Of a DNA stretch of 64,000 nt, positions 14,817 to 22,607 are shown piece after piece. The notes beneath the pieces are model-generated. The model searched no databases and was not told the origin of the DNA. It was given only the letters and a program-made list of their open reading frames with translations. The stretch's first letter is position 1, and each line of letters opens with the position of its first letter. The position numbers and the translations under genes were made by a program. The DNA is from Hyphomicrobiaceae bacterium UBA7697. GTDB taxonomy: Bacteria; Pseudomonadota; Alphaproteobacteria; Rhizobiales; Methyloligellaceae. The stretch is from NCBI GenBank assembly GCA_002482645.1, contig DLGJ01000002.1:182058-246057 (forward strand), given 5' to 3'.

Positions 14817-17255
14817 CTAGCACTTAGGCCGCTGCTCTGTCGTGGCCCACTTCCAGTTCCGAATCTCCGGCATGTCCTCGCCGTGCTCGACAATGTAGTG
14901 CCGATGATCCGACAGTTTATGTTGCATCGCCTGTCGTACTGTGGCGGCTCGGCTGCCGAGCGTCGGAACCCGGTCAACAACGTCCATAACCAATTGAAAA
15001 CGGTCGATGTTGTTGAGTACGGCCATGTCGAACGGCGTGGTTGTTGTGCCCTCCTCCTTGTAGCCGCGCACATGAAGATTGGAGTGATTCGTCCTGCGAT
15101 ATGTGAGTCTGTGAATGAGCCAGGAGTATCCATGGTAATTAAATAGAATCGGCTTGTTGGTTGTGAACAGAGAGTCGAACGCAGCCGAAGAGAGGCCGTG
15201 CGGGTGCTCCTCCTTCGGCTGCAAACGCATGAGATCGATGACGTTCACGACCCTGACTTTGAGCTCTGGCAGGTGTTCCCGTAGCAAACTTACCGCAGCC
15301 AAGGTCTCAAGCGTAGGGACGTCACCGGCGCAAGCCATGACGACATCCGGATCGCCATCGTGATCGCTGCTAGCCCAGCCCCAGATGCCAATCCCAGCAT
15401 CGCAAAAATGTATGGCATCCTTAAGCGAGAGCCATTGCAGCTCAGGCTGCTTACCAGCCACAACGACGTTGACTAGGTTTCGGCTCCGCAAGCATCTGTC
15501 AGCCGTGACGAGCAGAGAATTTGCATCGGGAGGCAAATAGACTCTGATCACCTCCGCCTTCTTATTTGCAACATGGTCGATAAAACCTGGATCTTGGTGG
15601 CTAAAGCCGTTGTGGTCTTGGCGCCACACGTGCGAGCTGAGGAGGTAATTCAGGGACGCGATCGGTCGGCGCCAGGGCACCTCGGTACTTGCAACATCCA
15701 GCCACTTGGCGTGCTGGTTGAACATCGAATCGACGATGTGAATGAATGCCTCATAGCTTGAGAAAAGTCCGTGGCGACCGGTGAGCAAATAACCCTCCAA
15801 CCAGCCCTGGCACGTATGTTCGCTCAGGATCTCCATCACGCGACCGTCTGGGTCGAGATGGTCGTCGCCCTCGACGCGTTGGGCGTCCCAGGCGCGGTCG
15901 GTGACCTCAAAGAGGGCGCTAAGGCGATTGGAGGCTGTCTCGTCAGGCCCAAACACGCGAAAATTTCGGGCATCTGTATTGAGGCGCATCACATCACGGA
16001 GATAGGCTCCGAGAACTCTTGTTGCTTCCGCATGGGTCGTCCCAGGCGTCGGCACGTCAACTGAGTATTCTTGAACTCTTGGAAGCTTGAGTTCCTTCAA
16101 TAGACAGCCGCCGTTGGCGTGCGGGTTCGCCCCCATCCGCCGGTCCCCTTTTGGGGCAAGTTCAGCGAGTTCTGGAAGCAACTTGCCGGAGTCGTCGAAT
16201 AGCTCTCCGGGGCGATAGCTACTCAGCCATCGCTCCAGAATGGCTAGATGCTCTGGATCAGTACGCACCTTTGCCAGCGGCACCTGGTGGGAGCGCCAAG
16301 TCCCTTCGGTCTTAAGACCGTCAACTTCCTTGGGGCCTGTCCATCCTTTTGGCGTGATCAGGACAATCATGGGCCAGCGAGGACGAAACGACTCACCCTC
16401 GACCCGTGCGCGTCGATGAAATTCAACGATCTCGCTGATCACCTTATCGAGTGTCTCGGCCATAGCCCGGTGCATCGAAGCTGGCTCCGATCCTTCAACG
16501 AAATGCGGCGTGTAGCCATACCCTCGCAGTAAGCTTGATAATTCGTCCGGCTCAATGCGCGCGAGTAGGGTAGGATTTGCGATCTTATAGCCGTTGAGAT
16601 GGAGGATTGGCAGAACGGTGCCGTCGCGAGCCGGATTCAGGAACTTGTTGGAATGCCATGCCGCAGCGAGCGCGCCCGTCTCGGCCTCGCCATCACCAAT
16701 CACGCAGGCGACGATCAGATTGGGATTATCGAAAGCGGCACCATAAGCATGTGCCAGCGAATAGCCGAGTTCACCGCCTTCGTTGATTGAGCCCGGGGTT
16801 TCTGGAGCGGTGTGACTCGGAATTCCTCCGGGAAAAGAAAACTGACGGAACAGCTTCTGTAAGCCCTCAGCATCTTGAGTGACCGCAGAAAAGAACTCTG
16901 TGTAACTACCTTCCAAATAGGTATTGGCAACGATTGCCGGCGCGCCGTGACCCGGACCGGTGACGAAAATCATATTGAGGTCATACTTGCGGATGGCGCG
17001 ATTGAGGTGGACATAAAGGAAATTGAGTCCAGGCGCTGTCCCCCAATGACCAAGGAGGCGCGGTTTGACGTGTTCAGGACGAAGTGGTTCACGCAGTAGC
17101 GGATTAGCGAGCAGATAGACCTGCCCCACAGAGAGATAATTGGCTGCGCGCCAGTAAGCGTCCATGAGGTCGAGTTCCTCCTGGCTCGGCTGACTGTTTA
17201 TCATTACGCCCAAGGATTGGCCTCCCATTAAGGTCCCAAAGTCGATCCTCTCCAT
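14817..17255 (-). CDS. xfp: Phosphoketolase (xylulose-5-P/fructose-6-P)
   Basis: A thiamine-diphosphate phosphoketolase that cleaves xylulose 5-phosphate or fructose 6-phosphate to acetyl phosphate. The frame is open further upstream, but the family N-terminus (SQEELDLMDAYWRAANYLSVGQVYLL) places the start at 17255 (812 residues) or 17204 (795); the 70 extra upstream residues look non-coding. N-terminal domain motifs include GHGAPA, ETPGSINEGGELGYSLAHAYGAA and the ThDP site GDGEAETGALAAAWHSNKF. Central and C-terminal XFP domains are complete. It would pair with an acetate kinase or phosphotransacetylase, not seen here. With the GH65 fusion and CBS protein it suggests a carbohydrate fermentation or stress module. 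Confidence 0.93.
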   Translation of the reverse strand: MERIDFGTLMGGQSLGVMINSQPSQEELDLMDAYWRAANYLSVGQVYLLANPLLREPLRPEHVKPRLLGHWGTAPGLNFLYVHLNRAIRKYDLNMIFVTGPGHGAPAIVANTYLEGSYTEFFSAVTQDAEGLQKLFRQFSFPGGIPSHTAPETPGSINEGGELGYSLAHAYGAAFDNPNLIVACVIGDGEAETGALAAAWHSNKFLNPARDGTVLPILHLNGYKIANPTLLARIEPDELSSLLRGYGYTPHFVEGSEPASMHRAMAETLDKVISEIVEFHRRARVEGESFRPRWPMIVLITPKGWTGPKEVDGLKTEGTWRSHQVPLAKVRTDPEHLAILERWLSSYRPGELFDDSGKLLPELAELAPKGDRRMGANPHANGGCLLKELKLPRVQEYSVDVPTPGTTHAEATRVLGAYLRDVMRLNTDARNFRVFGPDETASNRLSALFEVTDRAWDAQRVEGDDHLDPDGRVMEILSEHTCQGWLEGYLLTGRHGLFSSYEAFIHIVDSMFNQHAKWLDVASTEVPWRRPIASLNYLLSSHVWRQDHNGFSHQDPGFIDHVANKKAEVIRVYLPPDANSLLVTADRCLRSRNLVNVVVAGKQPELQWLSLKDAIHFCDAGIGIWGWASSDHDGDPDVVMACAGDVPTLETLAAVSLLREHLPELKVRVVNVIDLMRLQPKEEHPHGLSSAAFDSLFTTNKPILFNYHGYSWLIHRLTYRRTNHSNLHVRGYKEEGTTTTPFDMAVLNNIDRFQLVMDVVDRVPTLGSRAATVRQAMQHKLSDHRHYIVEHGEDMPEIRNWKWATTEQRPKC

Positions 17256-17619
17256 CACCCGACCATAATTCCGCAGGCGCGTCAAAGCTAAGCAGCGACA
17301 ACTAAAGCTTTCCAGGCGATTGCAACTACTTCCGTTCTCGCAGTGCCGCCGATCAGCCACGACTCCTGGACGAAGCGGAGTGGTTATTGCTTCCTCCGGG
17401 TTAGACCGAGTCGGTAGCGCTGAACGTCGCAATCGCTCGCACTTCCAAGGTTCAAGTCGTTGCATTAAGTCGTTGCATTAAAGAGTCATCGGCCGGTGTT
17501 TCTGCCGCGCCCCAGCGCTCTCGGCATGAAGCTGACAAGTTGTGTTATGCCATCAAATGAGACTCAAATGCCTTGAGTTCACATGTAGAGAATCGCTAGT
17601 GCGGCAGGATCAATTTTGC
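17256..17619. other. Intergenic between phosphoketolase and IS66 remnant
   Basis: About 360 bp containing the phosphoketolase promoter region and unassigned DNA up to the point where homology to the IS66 tnpA begins. No gene is seen. Confidence 0.5.
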
Positions 17620-18077
17620 TGCCTGAGCATCGGTAATCTGCACCGCAACAAACACCGGCGTGGCCAGTCCGGCGTTTGTCCGCCTCGCTGACTTCCGCCG
17701 ACGACCCGCGCATGCCGGCGGGACGATCGGTCGCTACAGTGCCTCGTTACTAAGGCTATGACTTAGGGTGTGACTACGCCTATGACTTAGGCTGCCACGA
17801 CGGTAAAGCAGCTTCGGCTCAGGCGGCTGCGGCTCGGCTTTGAACTTCGCCCGCCAATTGCCAAACGCCTTAAGTGGGATGCCTTGCGCCTCGCAATACT
17901 CCCGCTGATTCAAGTCGCTTCGCTTCCAAGCCTCGTGATGTGCCCGCCAGAAGGCCTCGCAACGGCGCTGCCAAGGTCGATGCTCGCCCGCCATCTCACT
18001 CTCCTCATCTGCAAATTTGAAGGCGAGAACAGATCGCGCCCGCGTGCTGCAAAACAAGTGTGCGAGAAATGGGCGCT
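17620..18077 (-). mobile_element. Remnant of an older IS66-family element (tnpA end)
   Basis: This segment is a diverged copy of the tnpA end of the adjacent complete element, comparable with about 20120-20680. It matches the tnpA start (MAGEHRPWQRRCEAFWRAHHE) and most of its N-terminal half. The frame then breaks, part of the middle is deleted (homology jumps from about 17665 to 17667), and tnpB and tnpC are missing. The reading frame from 18003 down ends early after SHSLSNEAL. Its outer terminal repeat is split by the younger insertion; its last bases resume at 20682-20692. Confidence 0.85.
18070..18077. repeat. Target site duplication, left copy
   Basis: TGGGCGCT directly abuts the left end of the IS66 element and is repeated exactly at 20682-20689. 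Eight bp is the duplication length expected for IS66. Confidence 0.9.
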
Positions 18078-18103
18078 GTAAGCGTCGATTTCTAGCACGT
18101 AGG

Positions 18104-19647
18104 TCAGGCTGCCACAGCGACTGGCGCGGTCCAGTTCCAGGGCAAGAGGTCGTCAAGCTGGCTCATGGGGTGGCCGTTGGACAGGCGCTCGAGCACGTCT
18201 TTGAGGTAGGTGAAGGGCTCGACGTCGTTCAGTTTTGCGGTGGTCAGCAATGAGGCGACGATTGCCCAGCGCACCGCCCCGCCGTCTGAACCGGCGAATA
18301 AATGGTTTTTGCGGCCGAGCGCGATGGGACGGATGGCACGTTCGACCGTGTTGTTGTCGAGCTCAATGCGGCCATCGCCGAGGAAGCGACAAAGAGCGTT
18401 CCAACGGGCAAGCGCATAACGGATCGCGTCGGCTACGCCGCCACGCGGCGGGAGGCGGTTGAGCTCCGCCTCGAGCCAGGTCTTCATCGCGTTCACCAAT
18501 GGCAACGATCGGCTACGTCGTGCGCGCCGCCGTGCCTCGGCCGTTTGGCCTCGGATGGCTACCTCTATGGCGTAGAGTTCGGCGATACGCCTGAGCGCTT
18601 CGGCCGCAACAGGGGAGCCGGTCGCCTGATGGACCTCGTAGAACTTGCGCCGCGCATGCGCCCAGCACGCCGCCAGCTGGATCTGGCCGCCGGCGCATAG
18701 CCGCTCAAACCCGGCATACCCGTCGACTTGCACCACGCCCTTGAACCGCTCCAGATGGCCGGCAGGCCGCTCGGAGCGGCGATCCGGGCTGTAGAGGTAG
18801 ACGGCTGCCGGCGGATCGGGTCCACGCCAGGGCCGGTCATCCCGGGCATAGACCCACAGCCGGCCGGTTTTGGTGCGGCCGCGACCGGGATCGAGCACCG
18901 GGATCGGCGTGTCGTCGGCGAACAGGGTCTGCGAGGCAAAGACGTGCTCGGCGAGCCTTGCTTGCAGCGGCTCCAGCCACCAGGCGGCGCCACCCACCCA
19001 GTTGGCGAGCGTTGAGCGGTCGAGCTCGACCCCATGTCGGGCGAAAATCTGGCTCTGCCGATAGAGCGGAAGGTGATCGCAGTATTTGGACACCAGCACA
19101 TGCGCCAGGAGACCGGGCGTGGCCAAGCCTTTGGCGATCGGACGCTCCGGGGCAGGCGCCTGGTGAATCGTGCCACAGGCACGGCAGCCATAGCGCGGCC
19201 GGCGGATGCGGATGACCCGGAACCGCGCCGGCACATAGTCGAGCATCTCGCTGACCGTCTCACCGATCGCATGCAGCGCACTGCCGCAGCAGGGGCAGGC
19301 TTCATGCGCGATGTCGAGCCGCCTGTCCTCGCGGGGTAGGTGTGCCGGCAGGCTTGGCCGGTCGACCTGCGGCCTGGTCCTGGAGGGCTTTACCACCGCT
19401 GGCGGAAGCCTGGCCTCGGCTCGGGCGAGATCGGACTCCAGGTCTTCAAAGCCGAACTGGAGCTGGCCGGCATCGAGCCGTTCGGCACGCCGCCCAAACT
19501 GGCTGCGTTGGAGCTTTTGGATGATCAGCCGCAGACGCTCGATCTCGGCCTGCGCCTCGGAGAGGGCTGCGTGCTCCGCCGCAACGTGTGCACCATCCGC
19601 TTGAGCGTCTCTGCATCGTCCGGCAAGGCGGCAAGATCGATGTCCAC
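18104..19647 (-). CDS. tnpC: IS66 transposase TnpC, frameshifted near the start
   Basis: The catalytic transposase of the element. The expected start is GTG at 19647 (VDIDLAALPDDAETLKRMV), but within 19581-19595 the frame changes, after which the family sequence continues VAAEHAALSEAQAEIERLRLII in the frame open from 19684 to 18104. Downstream it is intact: the zinc-finger-like CPCCGSALH and GCRACGTIH region, the DDE segment (LFADDTPIPVLD, VQVDGYAGF, GRIELDNNTVERAIRP) and the C-terminal SLLTTAKLNDVEPFTYLKDVL. Either an alternative start in the downstream frame or ribosomal slippage would be needed for a near-complete protein; otherwise it is inactive. Confidence 0.8.
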
Positions 19648-19720
19648 GAACCAGGAATCTAAGCTGACTCGCGCTTCTTCTCACCGGACAACGTGTTGAT
19701 GAGTCAATGAGCCGCAGCAG

Positions 19721-20074
19721 TCAGCCCGCTATCGCCGGTCGCCACCGCTGGTCCGGCGCGCGCCAGTCCACGCCGTCGATCAGCATAGACAACTGCGACG
19801 AGGTCAACGAAAGCGTCCCACCCGGCTCGACGTTCGAGGGCCACAGGAAGACGCCGTGCTCGAGCCGCTTGGTGAACAAGCACAGCCCGGTCCCGTCCCA
19901 GAACACGATCTTGATGAGGTTGGCCTTGCGGCCCCGGAACACAAACAAGTGGCCCGAAAATGGGTCCTGCCGCAGGATCCCCTGGACCAGCATGGCGAGG
20001 CCGTCGATGCCCTTGCGCATGTCCGTATAGCCGAAAGCCAAATGCACCTTCACGTTCGGAGGAAGCAGCGTCAT
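19721..20074 (-). CDS. tnpB: IS66 accessory protein TnpB
   Basis: A 117-residue IS66 Orf2 protein with the family core VHLAFGYTDMRKGIDGLAMLVQ, FSGHLFVFRGRKANLIKIVFWDGTGLCLFTKRLEHG and FLWP. Length is typical (about 115). Its start overlaps the tnpA stop by 4 nt (ATGA), as in intact IS66 elements. Required together with TnpA and TnpC for transposition in characterised relatives; its biochemical role is unknown. Confidence 0.93.
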   Translation of the reverse strand: MTLLPPNVKVHLAFGYTDMRKGIDGLAMLVQGILRQDPFSGHLFVFRGRKANLIKIVFWDGTGLCLFTKRLEHGVFLWPSNVEPGGTLSLTSSQLSMLIDGVDWRAPDQRWRPAIAG

Positions 20075-20595
20075 GACGTGTGTCCCTCCTCAGCGGTTGG
20101 TACCGCACCAGAGGGTGCCTCCGCATCGGCGATCTGCACCGCAACGAACACCGGTGGGCTCAGCTCTTGCTTCCACCGAAACAGAACCCGCGCCGCGATC
20201 CCGTAGCGCCGGGCCACCGCGGACAGACTTGCGCCCTGCTGACCGGCCTCCTCGACGATCCGGCGTTTGTCCGCCTCGCTGAACTTCCGCCGACGACCCT
20301 CGCATGCCGGCGGGACGATCGGTCGCGACGGCGCCTCGTTAGTCATATGACTAAGGCTATGACTTAGGGTGTGACTAAGCCTATGACTTAGGCCGCCACG
20401 ACGGTAGAGCAGCTTCCGCTCGGGAGGCTGCGGCTCGGCTTTGAACTTCGCCCGCCAATTGCCAAACGCCTTGAGCGGGATGCCTTGCGCTTCGCAATAC
20501 TCCCGCTGATTCAAGTCGCTACGCTTCCAGGCCTCGTGATGTGCCCGCCAGAAGGCCTCGCAACAGCGCTGCCAAGGTCGATGCTCGCCCGCCAT
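20071..20595 (-). CDS. tnpA: IS66 accessory protein TnpA
   Basis: A 174-residue IS66 Orf1 protein. The N-terminal third (EAFWRAHHEAWKRSDLNQREYCEAQGIPLKAFGNWRAKF) matches a family-specific segment. A helix-turn-helix of the transposase-8 type follows (RRRKFSEADKRRIVEEAGQQGASLSAVARRYGIAARVLFRWKQ). Between them is a short repetitive stretch (LSHRLSHTLSHSLSH). The ATG is preceded by GGAG. A diverged, truncated copy lies at 17620-18003. Confidence 0.92.
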   Translation of the reverse strand: MAGEHRPWQRCCEAFWRAHHEAWKRSDLNQREYCEAQGIPLKAFGNWRAKFKAEPQPPERKLLYRRGGLSHRLSHTLSHSLSHMTNEAPSRPIVPPACEGRRRKFSEADKRRIVEEAGQQGASLSAVARRYGIAARVLFRWKQELSPPVFVAVQIADAEAPSGAVPTAEEGHTS

Positions 20596-20681
20596 CTCGC
20601 TCTCCTAATCTGCAAATTTGAAAGCGAGAACAGATCGCGTCCGCGAGCCGCAAAGCAAGTGTGCGAGAAATGGGCGCTTAC

Positions 20682-20692
20682 TGGGCGCTTAC
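20682..20692. repeat. Target duplication (right copy) and end of older IS66
   Basis: TGGGCGCT at 20682-20689 repeats the 8 bases left of the inserted element. The next three bases (tac) complete the GCGCTTAC terminus of the older IS66 remnant, which therefore ends at 20692. Confidence 0.85.
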
Positions 20693-21017
20693 AAAATCCT
20701 TGTTTTCTGTTGCAGAATTCCCTGTTTCGTCTGGAAAAATCCCTGTTTTGATTCTTAGGGAATTCGCAGGCAACGCGTTGATTTTTCTGGTGGTTGGAAG
20801 GTCGACATCGCCAAAAGCGCTCCCAAGCGTCAAAATTTCCCTGTATTTTCCCGGTGATCAGGGATCTCGGCAAGGAGACAGGTTCGCCGATGACTGCCTC
20901 CACCGCCATATCGTCATTCACAGGACTGAGCTTTAGGTTTGCCACCAAAGCGACGACTGGCCACGATAGACAGCATCAGCTACGCAGAACATTCTCGCCG
21001 TTCAGATTGGTGCGCGA
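20693..21017. other. Non-coding stretch with three degenerate 21-bp repeats
   Basis: The first 60 bases (20694-20756) hold three imperfect 21-bp units, each with a TCCYTGTTT core. Read on the minus strand they encode the heptad-like NRDFSRR, NREFCNR, KQGFCKR. Similar repetitive fragments occur near IS elements in other Rhizobiales, from general memory. The remaining 250 bp show no gene and probably contain the tail of the next transcription unit. Confidence 0.5.
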
Positions 21018-22397
21018 CTATAACTTTGCGGGTCGACCGTAAGCGCTCTCCCGATGCTCCATAAAACGGGGCGTCTTAGAGATGGCCGAATAAGTGGCGT
21101 CTCGATGCTCTACGACAGAAGAACTAACCTTCTCAAACAACCTTCCAAGTCGTTCCACGTTCAGCATGTCTTGAGCGACGTTCCTAAAGACGCGTACGAA
21201 TGGCGCGTTGTTGTAACGCCGAAATAGTTGGTCAAGTTTTGAACCAATGCCCAAGTTAATCCCCGCAAGGCCGATGGACAGTGAAATCTGCAACCCACCA
21301 CTTGTGGAAACTGCGTATTTCTTCATAAGGGCACAGCATGACTGATCCAGAAACTTCAGAATACGGTTTAGTTCCTGCGTTCGATCCGCCGACGACAGAT
21401 GATTGAGATTCGCGAGGATAGTCCGACACTCCTGAAAATCTCTCGTGTCGCGAAGCGAGAGAGCCAACTCGATGCATTGCTTCGGATTGTCCGTTTCCGA
21501 AATCAGATAGGCCGTAAAGAACGGCAGACGCAACGCGAACTTGGCCTGCCCGGTTGGCTCAAGGATGGCTGCCAGCGCCCGCTGCGAGTTCGCTGCTAAA
21601 GCATCTAACAGCCCGTTCACTTGAGACGGGTAATCAATTCTACAGCAGCTCTCGCAAAATGCGTCGCGCATAGGAGCAAGGTAGGCATCCGAGTCCCACA
21701 TCTGTGCTACGGCGTTGTAAAAATAGGACCGCTCGGCCGCCCAACCGTACCCAAATACCATGCGCTGCAAAGCGCTCTTTCCATCTGCGCCACGGCTATT
21801 CGGGTTTTCATCGTACAGCGCTTGCACGAGTTCCTTTACGTCAGAAATCTCCGGCCGCCCCACAACACTTAGGGTTGGGTGGAAGCATCTGTCGGTCTCC
21901 ACAAGACGGCTATCGGTCAACTCATTCCTTAGAATGGTATCAACTGAAGTCTCGTAAGAGACAGATTTCGGATCGGCTACCAAGTAACAAAGCGTCAAGT
22001 ATTCGCTTGAAACCCAAACATCCCAGCGCAGCTGGGAATCTATTTGAAGTGCCTCAAAGAAATGGACAATGTCGCCTACCGGCTTGGATCCATCGAACGA
22101 AAATGACATACTTCTGGCGAAGCCAGCGGCTTCGTTTGCGAGCGCACTGTAAGTCTGCTCGTCAGGCCTTGAGAAGGTGACAAACTCGAAGTTCTTCAAT
22201 CTTGAAGAACGAAACTCATCCTTGTAATCATCGATTACAACCAATTCGTCACTAAATAATATAGCTGTTACTAATTTTTCTAAGCAGACAATGTCGTTTT
22301 CAACGTTATTCAGATTTATAGTTTTACTAATACCCATGATACGCTCAACCCCACTTAGCGTCGCATTGTCAATCAAAACTCGCCGCACCGAGGTCAT
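21018..22397 (-). CDS. Unrecognised accessory protein (459 aa)
   Basis: A 459-residue cytoplasmic protein with no signal peptide and no recognised family. A GAGGATAAA ribosome site supports the ATG. The first strand RRVLIDNATLSG and a later ILFSDELVVIDDY are arranged as in PIN-like folds, which is only a suggestion. The middle is helical and ends with a Gly-rich patch (SIGLAGINLGIGSKLDQLF) and a basic tail. Its base composition is visibly AT-richer than both flanks and it sits directly beside nested IS66 elements, so recent transfer is likely. No partner gene adjoins it: the next gene is the housekeeping uup on the other strand. Confidence 0.7.
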   Translation of the reverse strand: MTSVRRVLIDNATLSGVERIMGISKTINLNNVENDIVCLEKLVTAILFSDELVVIDDYKDEFRSSRLKNFEFVTFSRPDEQTYSALANEAAGFARSMSFSFDGSKPVGDIVHFFEALQIDSQLRWDVWVSSEYLTLCYLVADPKSVSYETSVDTILRNELTDSRLVETDRCFHPTLSVVGRPEISDVKELVQALYDENPNSRGADGKSALQRMVFGYGWAAERSYFYNAVAQMWDSDAYLAPMRDAFCESCCRIDYPSQVNGLLDALAANSQRALAAILEPTGQAKFALRLPFFTAYLISETDNPKQCIELALSLRDTRDFQECRTILANLNHLSSADRTQELNRILKFLDQSCCALMKKYAVSTSGGLQISLSIGLAGINLGIGSKLDQLFRRYNNAPFVRVFRNVAQDMLNVERLGRLFEKVSSSVVEHRDATYSAISKTPRFMEHRESAYGRPAKL

Positions 22398-22607
22398 GAT
22401 TTATCCTCATCTTCGTTATTCCTATGAATAACTTACAGCCTAAGCCTAGACTTGTCGACTAGGCCGCACGCATAGAAGTATTGGCTGCGATGGCCCTTCA
22501 TCTTGCATAGCCGGGCTCAAAATTAGCGACACATCCAACGCTGATACTTGAAAAGGCCCTTTGCAATTTCGTCTAGGCATTGAGGCCAAGACCGACTAGC
22601 ACGGGCC

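Larger units (their letters stand above)
18078..20681 (-). mobile_element. IS66-family insertion sequence, complete (2604 bp)
   Basis: A full-length IS66-type element carrying tnpA, tnpB and tnpC on the minus strand. The ends are imperfect inverted repeats: 18078-18098 and the complement of 20661-20681 agree at 18 of 21 positions and both start GTAAGCG. They are flanked by exact 8-bp direct repeats TGGGCGCT (18070-18077 and 20682-20689). The target was the terminal repeat of an older relative, 3 bp from its end. The tnpC N-terminus has a frameshift, so autonomous transposition may now be impaired. Confidence 0.93.

Noticed and set aside
18078..18098. Target preference of the nested IS66 as a programmed site-specific system
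   Set aside because: A single event; no recombinase or repeated pattern supports a programmed mechanism.
20694..20756. CRISPR array from regularly spaced TCCYTGTTT repeats
   Set aside because: Only three degenerate units with no unique spacers and no cas genes.
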